In this document: piece by piece, positions 1 to 5,111 of the stretch | How the letters are laid out: each line of letters starts with the position of its first letter | How positions within the stretch are numbered: the first letter of the stretch is position 1 | Assembly: GCA_037443425.1 (NCBI GenBank) | Contig: JBBIOI010000176.1 | Location: 1-5,111, forward strand | DNA length: 5,111 bases | Source of the DNA: JBBIOI01 sp037443425 | GTDB lineage: Bacteria; Desulfobacterota; BSN033; UBA1163 | Reading direction: 5' to 3' | Notes under the pieces: generated by a model | What the model saw: only the letters and a program-made list of their open reading frames with translations | Databases searched by the model: none | Told to the model about the DNA's origin: nothing | Position numbers and translations under genes: made by a program

Positions 1-242
1 AGCTTAATTTATGCTGTATTTACGTGTTAAAGTAACTGAACAACTCTATCAAAGATTACATCTTTATCAGCCCTTATAATTAAGACGTTTCCTGACCAGA
101 GTAGCCATCTCTTGAGGATTAAGGTCATTCTGGAAAGCTAAATGGAGAAAGGGATGCTTATTGGCAAGACTGCCGTAAAGTATTTACCAGATATGCAGTA
201 TAACCTAATCACGGGAAAAAAAGATGCTTACAAATTGAAAAA
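1..242. other. Upstream region with no assignable gene; competing short open stretches
   Basis: No gene can be called with confidence. On the minus strand a stop-to-stop stretch covers 70-183 and ends at a TGA at 67-69. It reads like the C-terminal end of a protein (it includes NPQEMATLVRKRL) but has no start and has stops directly upstream, so it could be the decayed tail of a lost gene. On the plus strand an ATG at 142 opens 36 codons to a TGA at 250-252 (it includes KYLPDMQYNLITGKKDAY), with only a weak GGAAAG upstream. The two share codon register on opposite strands, so at most one is likely to be real. Neither resembles a family I recognise. No tRNA, rRNA or CRISPR array was seen here. 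Confidence 0.4.
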
Positions 243-462
243 AGACCTCTGAAAAAGTCTTTGAAAGACTGGGGATGTAGGGTTCAAAACCCTTCGAATG
301 CGGGCTTTTAATGTTTAAATTGCTAACAATCGCCTTAGAAAAAACCCAATTATTTTAAGGGGATTTGTCAATAGTGCTAATCTATAAAAGGTATCCGCTC
401 GAAGGCTTTTTCACCCCACCTCCCCATTTATGAAAGAATTTTTAAAAGTTTTTCAGAGGTCT
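243..462. repeat. About 220-bp imperfect palindrome, MITE-like or long hairpin element
   Basis: The outer arms AGACCTCTGAAAAA (243-256) and TTTTTCAGAGGTCT (449-462) are perfect 14-bp inverse complements. Matching continues inward in the same order: TGGGGA (270-275) with TCCCCA (421-426), CCTTCGA (291-297) with TCGAAGG (399-405), GCGG (300-303) with CCGC (395-398), and CCTTA (333-337) with TAAGG (356-360). Over 270-297 against 399-426, 23 of 28 positions are complementary. The apex loop is about 338-355. One arm also carries its own small hairpin, AGTCTTT/AAAGACT (256-270). No transposase lies inside. GAAAAA occurs on both sides (237-242 and 464-469), a possible but weak target duplication in A-rich DNA. 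This fits a non-autonomous palindromic element; a structured transcript end for an upstream gene is the alternative. Confidence 0.75.
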
Positions 463-474
463 CGAAAAACCCTC

Positions 475-507
475 TTGACAACTCTGGGGGGGTATATTAA
501 TTAGAAT
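475..507 (+). promoter_or_regulatory. Possible promoter for the M24-icd genes, poorly spaced
   Basis: A perfect -35 box TTGACA lies at 475-480, just after the palindrome. The candidate -10 boxes are TATATT at 493-498 (12-nt spacer) and TAGAAT at 502-507 (21-nt spacer); neither has the usual 16-18 nt spacing. A run of seven G (486-492) sits in the spacer, so a homopolymer length error or an activator-dependent promoter could explain the spacing. The leader to the ATG at 574 would be about 60-70 nt. It contains tandem short repeats (TTTTGGA twice at 507-520; TCTAAATA at 543-550 and 553-560), which might be regulator sites. Confidence 0.35.
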
Positions 508-573
508 TTTGGATTTTGGAAAAACTAAACTGTAACTTTTACTCTAAATAATTCTAAATATGAGGGAGATTCT

Positions 574-1788
574 ATGTCAGAAGAGATCAGAAAAAGAGAA
601 TTAAGAAGACCTATTTCTCAAAAGGAGCTTGATAGGCGTTTTAAGGCCGTAAGGGAGGCCATGGAGAGAGAAAAGCTCGACTGTCTTATCATGCAGAACA
701 ACAATCAATTCCTTGGCGGTTATACCAGATACTTTACAGGGCTACCTGCATCCAATGGTTATACAATGACCGTCATCTTTCCATTAAACGATGATATGAT
801 TATCATTTCTCATGGGGCACCATCAATTCCTGGCCCCCCTGCTTTTCCTCCAACTCCTCCAGAATGGGCCGTCTATAGGGTTAAAGAAAGGATTAATATG
901 CCTTATATCCCCACCCTTACTCGAACTAATGATATGGATGCAAAGGCAGCAGTGGAAGTACTTAAAAGATTAAAGATCAAATCGCTTGGTGTTGTAGCCC
1001 CAGCCATTATGTGTGCCTATATGTATAATTACATAAGAGAAAATTTACCTCAAATGGAAATTAAATATGCAACTGACCTGGTAGACGAAATCAAAGCGGT
1101 GAAGAGTGAAGAAGAATTGGAGATCATCAAAGAAACAGCAAGGATACAGGATATTGTATGGGGTGCTGTTTTAGCAATGGTTCGCCCTGGAGTGAGGGAG
1201 TATGAGATTCGATCCGAGATACAGAGGATATTTTGGAACTGGGGAAGTGAAGAGCAGCTTATTATGATAGGTTCACAACCTCCTGGATTACCTGCAGTGC
1301 AGAGGCCAGATTTTTATCAAAATCGAACAATTCAGCCCGGAGATCAGGTCTGTATAATGCCAGAGGTGAATGGTCCGGGTGGATATTACTGCGAACTTGG
1401 TCGAACTGTTTGTATAGGAGATGCCCCAAAACCACTTTTAGAGCTCTGGGATTTCATGGTAGAACTTCAGGATGAAACAGCCAAGATGTTAAAACCTGGA
1501 GCAAATCCAAAAGAGATTTACGAGTTTTATAATGGTGAACTTTCAAAGAGGGGATGTGCACCTGACCATAGACTCTTCTGCCATGGACAGGGTTATGATT
1601 TGGTGGAAAGGCCATCTATGCGACCAGAGGAGGATATGATAATTAAAGAAAACATGAATATAGCAATTCATCCAATGACAATGAATAAAGAAAGGACAGC
1701 CTATGCATTTTGTTGTGATAACTTTATAGTTACAAAGGAGGGGGCAGTAAGGATTCATAAGACACCAAGGCAGGTATTTGTAGTCTAA
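574..1788 (+). CDS. M24 (creatinase/Xaa-Pro aminopeptidase-like) family protein with degenerate metal site
   Basis: This 404-residue cytoplasmic protein has the two-domain layout of the creatinase/prolidase branch of family M24. The creatinase N-like domain spans about residues 20-170 (it includes TRYFTGLPASNGY), followed by a pita-bread catalytic domain from about 178 to 398. The start ATG has GAGGG at 562-566 with 7-nt spacing. Fold landmarks are clear: PGDQV (255-259), ELGRTV (274-279), HGQGYD (337-342), IHPMT (365-369) and DNFIVTKEG (382-390). In metal-dependent members the five ligands are Asp, Asp, His, Glu, Glu; here the aligned positions read Met262 (or Glu264), Glu274, His337, His366 and Asp382. 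Only the His is kept, so ordinary dinuclear-metal aminopeptidase activity is doubtful. A creatinase-like metal-free hydrolase, or another lyase or hydrolase role, is possible. A proline-rich loop (about 83-96) is unusual. The stop is 49 nt before icd, so co-transcription is likely. Substrate unknown. Confidence 0.85.
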   Translation: MSEEIRKRELRRPISQKELDRRFKAVREAMEREKLDCLIMQNNNQFLGGYTRYFTGLPASNGYTMTVIFPLNDDMIIISHGAPSIPGPPAFPPTPPEWAVYRVKERINMPYIPTLTRTNDMDAKAAVEVLKRLKIKSLGVVAPAIMCAYMYNYIRENLPQMEIKYATDLVDEIKAVKSEEELEIIKETARIQDIVWGAVLAMVRPGVREYEIRSEIQRIFWNWGSEEQLIMIGSQPPGLPAVQRPDFYQNRTIQPGDQVCIMPEVNGPGGYYCELGRTVCIGDAPKPLLELWDFMVELQDETAKMLKPGANPKEIYEFYNGELSKRGCAPDHRLFCHGQGYDLVERPSMRPEEDMIIKENMNIAIHPMTMNKERTAYAFCCDNFIVTKEGAVRIHKTPRQVFVV

Positions 1789-1837
1789 ACTCAAACTGCC
1801 TGTTTTACTAATCCACTGATATAGAAAGGGATGAAAG

Positions 1838-3055
1838 ATGGAAGGAGAAAAGATTGACTATAGAGATGATGGAACGATTGTAGTACCAGACGAACCTATC
1901 ATTCCATTCATTGAAGGAGATGGAGTTGGTCCAGATATCTGGAGGGCATCTGTCAATGTTTTCGATCAAGCAGTAGAAAAATGTTACGGGGGGAAAAGAA
2001 AGATCCATTGGCTTGAAGTCTATGCAGGTGAGAAGGCCTTTAAGCTAAAAGGGGAATGGGCCCCAGAGGAGACTATTGAGACAATTAAAGAATATAAAGT
2101 TGCAATTAAAGGACCACTAACCACTCCAGTGGCAGGAGGTATAAGAAGTATCAATGTCTTATTGCGTCAAAGACTCGATCTATATGCCTGTATTAGACCT
2201 GTGAGGTATTTCCCTGGTAGCCCAAGTCCCTTAAGACATCCTGAGAAGGTGGACATGGTTGTTTTCAGAGAAAATACTGAAGATGTGTATGCTGGTATTG
2301 AATGGAAAGAGGGTTCAAGAGAAGTTATTAAGTTTCGAGATTTTCTCGAAAAGGAGATGGGTATTAAAATTCGTGAGGATGCAGGTGTAGGTGTAAAGCC
2401 GATCAGCCGCTTCGGGACAAAAAGACTTGTCAGGATGGCAATAAAATATTCATTGGCACATAATAGAAAAAGTGTAACGCTTGTTCATAAGGGAAACATA
2501 ATGAAATATACAGAAGGTGCATTTCGGGATTGGGGTTATGAAGTGGCAAAAGAAGAATTCAGAGATAAAATAGTCTTAGAAAGTGAACTGGAAGAAGGTA
2601 ATATCTCAGATCTCCCCCAAGGAAAGATCTTGCTTAAGGACAGAATTGCAGACTCAATGTTTCAGCAGATACTTTTAAGGCCTGAGGAGTATGATATACT
2701 TGCAATGCCAAATCTAAATGGAGATTATATGTCTGATGCCCTTGCAGCCCAGATTGGAGGATTGGGTATGGCACCCGGTGCCAATATCGGAGATAGGGCT
2801 GCTGTCTTTGAGGCAACCCATGGAACAGCCCCAAAATATGCAAATAAAGACATGATTAACCCAAGTTCTTTTATACTTTCTGGGGCAATGATGTTTGACT
2901 ATATAGGCTGGAAGGAGGTTAGTGAAAAGATCACCAAGGCCCTCGAAAAGACTATATCTCAAAAGATCGTCACTTATGATCTTGCCCGTCAGATGAAAAA
3001 AGCAAAAAAGGTAAGATGCTCTGAATTTGCGCAGGCCATTGTCGAAAATCTTTGA
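1838..3055 (+). CDS. icd: NADP-dependent isocitrate dehydrogenase
   Basis: This enzyme oxidatively decarboxylates isocitrate to 2-oxoglutarate and CO2 with NADP+ in the TCA cycle; it acts in the cytoplasm, typically as a homodimer. The 405 residues align along their length with E. coli Icd (416), with a shorter loop near 240-262. By recalled alignment the substrate residues are all present: Ser104, Asn106, Arg110, Arg120, Arg144, Tyr151, Lys218, Asp272, Asp296 and Asp300 (E. coli S113, N115, R119, R129, R153, Y160, K230, D283, D307, D311). The NADP-selecting residues are also kept: Lys333-Tyr334 after HGTAP, Tyr380 and Arg384, with Ile340 for Val351. This argues against NAD use. Ser104 is the position phosphorylated by AceK in enterobacteria, but no aceK is visible here. 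The start ATG has AAAGGG at 1825-1830 with 7-nt spacing. It stands 39 nt before korD, whose enzyme consumes its product. Confidence 0.97.
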   Translation: MEGEKIDYRDDGTIVVPDEPIIPFIEGDGVGPDIWRASVNVFDQAVEKCYGGKRKIHWLEVYAGEKAFKLKGEWAPEETIETIKEYKVAIKGPLTTPVAGGIRSINVLLRQRLDLYACIRPVRYFPGSPSPLRHPEKVDMVVFRENTEDVYAGIEWKEGSREVIKFRDFLEKEMGIKIREDAGVGVKPISRFGTKRLVRMAIKYSLAHNRKSVTLVHKGNIMKYTEGAFRDWGYEVAKEEFRDKIVLESELEEGNISDLPQGKILLKDRIADSMFQQILLRPEEYDILAMPNLNGDYMSDALAAQIGGLGMAPGANIGDRAAVFEATHGTAPKYANKDMINPSSFILSGAMMFDYIGWKEVSEKITKALEKTISQKIVTYDLARQMKKAKKVRCSEFAQAIVENL

Positions 3056-3081
3056 CAATTATCCTGAATTTCAATTATCAT
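3052..3081 (+). promoter_or_regulatory. Putative internal promoter for korDAB overlapping the icd stop
   Basis: A perfect TTGACA (3052-3057) overlaps the icd stop codon TGA (3053-3055). It is followed after an 18-nt spacer by TATCAT (3076-3081), five of six matches to TATAAT. Transcription would begin near 3088, leaving only about 7 nt before the korD ATG at 3095. That gene has no clear Shine-Dalgarno sequence, so a nearly leaderless mRNA would fit. The spacer lies within an approximate 16-bp tandem repeat (3056-3071 and 3072-3087, 13 of 16 identical, both starting CAATTATC), which might bind a regulator or simply reflect AT-rich sequence. This is a motif-based inference. Confidence 0.45.
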
Positions 3082-3094
3082 AAATTAAGTAATT

Positions 3095-3400
3095 ATGCCA
3101 GAACCAAAAAAGAAAGAACTACCAAAGATTGATATCTTTACAGCCTGGTGTAAGGCATGTGGTATATGTGTTGCTTTCTGTCCTACAGGAGTTCTGGCTA
3201 AAGACGAGGCAGGTTACCCTTTTGTGAAGGACATTGAGAAATGTATTAACTGTGGATGGTGTGAGATAAGATGTCCTGATTTTGCAATCACAGTTGAAAA
3301 GGGAAAGGGGAAAAAGAAGAGGTTAGAGATTGGAGGAAAGGCAAGCGTTGAAGAGGAAGAAGAAGTCTCACCAGAAAGAATTGTTACTACAGGGGAATGA
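3095..3400 (+). CDS. korD: 2-oxoglutarate:ferredoxin oxidoreductase, ferredoxin-like delta subunit
   Basis: This small iron-sulfur subunit (101 residues) passes electrons from the TPP site of Kor towards external ferredoxin. It has two complete CxxCxxCxxxCP motifs, Cys19/22/25/29 and Cys50/53/56/60, predicting two [4Fe-4S] clusters. The family core ends near residue 70. Beyond it lies a charged tail: a lysine-rich stretch (69-76), then five consecutive Glu (86-90). The tail DNA also encodes the start of korA in another frame. The ATG at 3095 is preferred because the next ATG-free stretch runs straight into the first cluster. No convincing Shine-Dalgarno precedes it (only TAAG), which matches the proposed short-leader promoter. 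Placement directly before korA and after icd favours a 2-oxoglutarate enzyme over the related 2-oxoisovalerate (Vor) or pyruvate (Por) complexes, which have similar delta subunits. Confidence 0.9.
   Translation: MPEPKKKELPKIDIFTAWCKACGICVAFCPTGVLAKDEAGYPFVKDIEKCINCGWCEIRCPDFAITVEKGKGKKKRLEIGGKASVEEEEEVSPERIVTTGE
3317..3350 (+). promoter_or_regulatory. Ribosome-binding region deciding the TTG start of korA
   Basis: A TAG at 3324-3326 closes the korA frame upstream, and no ATG or GTG occurs before the conserved core, so a TTG must be used. TTG 3330 has AAGAGG (3317-3322) at 7 nt. TTG 3348 has the stronger GGAGG (3332-3336) at 11 nt. TTG 3381 is poorly supported. All of these lie inside korD, so translation is probably coupled. 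Confidence 0.6.
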
Positions 3401-4517
3401 GGCCATTGCCGAGGGAGCCATAAGGGCAGGTTGTAGATTTTTCGCTGGTTATCCCATTACCCCTGCCACAGAGATTTCTGAAATCCTTTCAGTAAGACTT
3501 CCACAGGAGGATGGAACATTTATACAGATGGAAGATGAGATTGCAAGTCTTGGTGCTGTCATAGGTGCATCTCTTGCAGGGGTTAAGGCTATGACTGCAA
3601 CAAGTGGACCTGGCTTCTCATTGATGCAAGAGAATCTTGGCTTTGCAATAATGGCAGAGGTTCCTTGTGTGATTGTTAATGTAATGCGTGGAGGACCAAG
3701 CACAGGCCTTCCGACTTTCCCTTCTCAAGGCGATGTGATGCAAGCCCGCTGGGGGACTCATGGAGATCATCCTATCATTGTCCTTTCGGCCTCAACCGTT
3801 CGAGAATGTTATGAAATGACAATCAAGGCATTTAATCTTTCTGAAAGATTCCGAAATCCTGTAATACTTCTAATTGATGAAGTGGTTGCTCATATGCGTG
3901 AAAATGTCTCTCTTGATGACAAAGATATAGAGATATTCGATCGGGTTAAACCAAAGGTGCCTCCTGAGTGGTATATCCCATATGAAGACACACCGAGTGG
4001 AGTACCAGCCATGGCCAATTTTGGAGAAGGATATCGATATCACGTTACTGGTCTAACCCATGATATAAGGGGATTTCCAACTTCACGGCCTGACGAGATT
4101 GGTCCATTTATTGCGAGACTTCATCGAAAGATAAGCCAACATTTTTCAGAGATCTGGATGGCAGAATATTTCCAGACAGAGGATGCAGATATCACTATAG
4201 TGGCATATGGATGTGTTGCTCGTTCGGCAAAAAGGGCTGCAATAGAGGCAAGACAGAGAGGGATTAGGGTTGGGCTTTTAAAGCTAATGACCCTTTGGCC
4301 TTTCTTCAGACCCGCAATTGAAAAGATACTTCAAGTTTCAAAGGTCCTTATTGTTCCTGAGATGAATATGGGCCAGATATCAAGAGAGGTAAAGAGGGTT
4401 AATCGAGGGATGGCAAAGGTATTAACCCTAAATAAAGTTGATGGAACGATTATTACGCCCGATGAGATCATGAATCGCATTATGGAGGCCCTCGAATGGC
4501 TGAGATCACAAAGCTGA
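3330..4517 (+). CDS. korA: 2-oxoglutarate:ferredoxin oxidoreductase, alpha subunit
   Basis: This is the alpha subunit of Kor, which converts 2-oxoglutarate and CoA to succinyl-CoA and CO2 while reducing ferredoxin, or the reverse. It supplies the pyrimidine-binding (PP) domain that completes the TPP site with KorB. With the 3330 start it has 395 residues. The PP domain covers about 18-215 and includes GYPITP (40-45, the YPITP substrate motif of this superfamily), TSGPG (91-95) and RGGPSTGLPT (120-129). The GEGYRYHVTGLTHD segment (232-245) is typical of KorA-type proteins. The C-terminal transketolase-like domain (about 285-390) includes PEMNMGQ (343-349). The start is a TTG, either 3330 or 3348; the latter gives 389 residues and may be the true one. 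It overlaps korD by 71 or 53 nt, and its first residues (KRKKK) come from the DNA that encodes the Glu run of KorD. 2-oxoglutarate specificity is inferred mainly from the icd neighbour. Confidence 0.94.
   Translation: MEERQALKRKKKSHQKELLLQGNEAIAEGAIRAGCRFFAGYPITPATEISEILSVRLPQEDGTFIQMEDEIASLGAVIGASLAGVKAMTATSGPGFSLMQENLGFAIMAEVPCVIVNVMRGGPSTGLPTFPSQGDVMQARWGTHGDHPIIVLSASTVRECYEMTIKAFNLSERFRNPVILLIDEVVAHMRENVSLDDKDIEIFDRVKPKVPPEWYIPYEDTPSGVPAMANFGEGYRYHVTGLTHDIRGFPTSRPDEIGPFIARLHRKISQHFSEIWMAEYFQTEDADITIVAYGCVARSAKRAAIEARQRGIRVGLLKLMTLWPFFRPAIEKILQVSKVLIVPEMNMGQISREVKRVNRGMAKVLTLNKVDGTIITPDEIMNRIMEALEWLRSQS
4484..4488 (+). promoter_or_regulatory. Shine-Dalgarno of korB inside korA
   Basis: GGAGG lies 7 nt before ATG 4496, a near-ideal site within the last codons of korA. 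It fixes the korB start and gives a 22-nt gene overlap, which suggests coupled translation and matched subunit amounts. Confidence 0.85.
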
Positions 4518-5111
4518 TTCACAAATATCTCCGCCATGACAAAAAGTTTCCTCATGTCTGGTGCCCTGGTTGTGGAATAGGTATAATGCTTGGGGCCCTA
4601 ATAAGGGCTATAGATCGGATAGGATATGAGAAGGATGAGGTCGTTCTTGTATCCGGGATTGGATGTTCTGGAAGACTTCCTGTGTATGTGGATTTCAACA
4701 CACTTCATACAACCCATGGAAGGGCATTGACCTTCGCAACAGGAATAAAACTTGCCAAGCCAAACCTCAAGGTTATTGTAATTATGGGAGACGGTGATGC
4801 AGTTGCAATTGGTGGTAACCATTTCATCCACGCAGCTCGAAGGAATATAGATGTTACTGCAATCATTGTCAACAATAGCATTTATGGAATGACAGGGGGA
4901 CAATATTCTCCTACAACACCATATGGCATGAGATCAACAACCACAACATACTCAAATATAGAGCAGGCATTTCAGATATCTGAACTGGCAGTAACAGCAG
5001 GGGCAGTATTTGTAGGTCGTGGAACGGTATATCATGCAAGGCTTCTTGATGAATTAATGGAGAAGGCCTTCCTAAAGCCAGGGTTTTCAGTTGTTGAGGT
5101 AATATCTCATT
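4496..5111 (+). CDS. korB: 2-oxoglutarate:ferredoxin oxidoreductase, beta subunit (3' end beyond window)
   Basis: This is the TPP- and cluster-binding beta subunit of Kor. The visible part is 205 codons plus one base; the family is usually about 270-300 residues, so the C-terminus is missing because the window ends, not because of a mutation. Landmarks are CPGCG (23-27), GIGCSGR (54-60), the TPP/Mg motif beginning GDGDAVAIGGNH (98-109) and ending VNN (125-127), and YGMTGGQ (130-136). Cys23, Cys26 and Cys57 match three of the four [4Fe-4S] ligands known in archaeal 2-oxoacid:ferredoxin oxidoreductases. The fourth is expected just after VVEVISH, and the final base T is compatible with a Cys codon. 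The start ATG has GGAGG at 7 nt and overlaps korA by 22 nt. A gamma subunit gene (korC) would be expected next. Confidence 0.95.
   Translation, partial: MAEITKLIHKYLRHDKKFPHVWCPGCGIGIMLGALIRAIDRIGYEKDEVVLVSGIGCSGRLPVYVDFNTLHTTHGRALTFATGIKLAKPNLKVIVIMGDGDAVAIGGNHFIHAARRNIDVTAIIVNNSIYGMTGGQYSPTTPYGMRSTTTTYSNIEQAFQISELAVTAGAVFVGRGTVYHARLLDELMEKAFLKPGFSVVEVISH

Noticed and set aside
276..300. tRNA T-arm-like sequence (AGGG, loop TTCAAAA, CCCT)
   Set aside because: No matching acceptor, D or anticodon arms are found upstream. The segment is better explained as part of the inverted repeat.
287..309. Rho-independent terminator (AAAACCC ... GGGCTTTT)
   Set aside because: The stem is short with a bulge and only four T follow. 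The pairing with the far arm of the palindrome is much stronger.
365..388. Promoter TTGTCA with TATAAA
   Set aside because: The spacer is only 12 nt and the boxes fall inside the palindrome arm.
1543..2008. Minus-strand open frames opposite the M24-like gene and icd
   Set aside because: They overlap strongly coding plus-strand genes, are rich in Cys, His and Trp without family motifs, and have no ribosome-binding sites.
2634..3058. Minus-strand open frames opposite the icd 3' half
   Set aside because: They are shadows of a full-length, family-conserved gene with no recognisable domain.
4030..4041. 12-bp perfect palindrome GATATCGATATC
   Set aside because: It lies inside the conserved GYRYH codons of korA, so it is best explained by coding sequence.
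3449..4903. Minus-strand open frames opposite korA and korB
   Set aside because: They lie antisense to conserved catalytic motifs of Kor and have no independent coding evidence.
3095..5111. Reading the kor cluster as 2-oxoisovalerate (Vor) or pyruvate (Por) oxidoreductase
   Set aside because: Subunit order alone does not exclude Vor, but the adjacent icd and the KorA-like GEGYRYHVTGLTHD segment favour 2-oxoglutarate.

Overview
The window looks like core carbon metabolism from an AT-rich anaerobic bacterium. The best guess is a Desulfobacterota-like ('deltaproteobacterial') sulfate reducer or syntroph. This rests on the E. coli-type NADP isocitrate dehydrogenase, the multi-subunit ferredoxin-dependent 2-oxoglutarate oxidoreductase (Kor) used in place of a 2-oxoglutarate dehydrogenase complex, and the oxygen-sensitive iron-sulfur clusters implied. 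The taxonomic guess is an inference and was not tested by any search.

Layout. Bases 1-573 hold no confident gene. Bases 1-242 carry only short competing open stretches on both strands. Bases 243-462 form a striking imperfect palindrome of about 220 bp: 14-bp perfect outer arms, then collinear matches almost to a central loop. It resembles a miniature palindromic mobile element (MITE-like) or a long RNA hairpin. A TTGACA box lies just beyond it. From 574 onward, five genes lie head to tail on the plus strand: an M24/creatinase-fold protein with a degenerate metal site (574-1788), NADP-isocitrate dehydrogenase icd (1838-3055), the two-cluster ferredoxin subunit korD (3095-3400), the alpha subunit korA (TTG start, overlapping korD, ending at 4517) and the TPP-binding beta subunit korB (4496 to the window edge, incomplete). 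A gamma subunit (korC) is expected just downstream but is not visible.

How the genes work together. Isocitrate dehydrogenase makes 2-oxoglutarate, CO2 and NADPH. Kor converts 2-oxoglutarate and CoA to succinyl-CoA, CO2 and reduced ferredoxin. Both steps are reversible, so the pair could serve an oxidative or a reductive TCA cycle; the sequence does not decide this. korD/korA/korB are tightly overlapped and surely co-translated. A good sigma70-like box pair overlaps the icd stop codon and could give kor its own nearly leaderless transcript. The role of the M24-like protein next to two TCA enzymes is unknown.

No new multi-gene system was found. The points most worth a second look are the 220-bp palindrome, the altered M24 active site, and the internal kor promoter with an almost absent leader.
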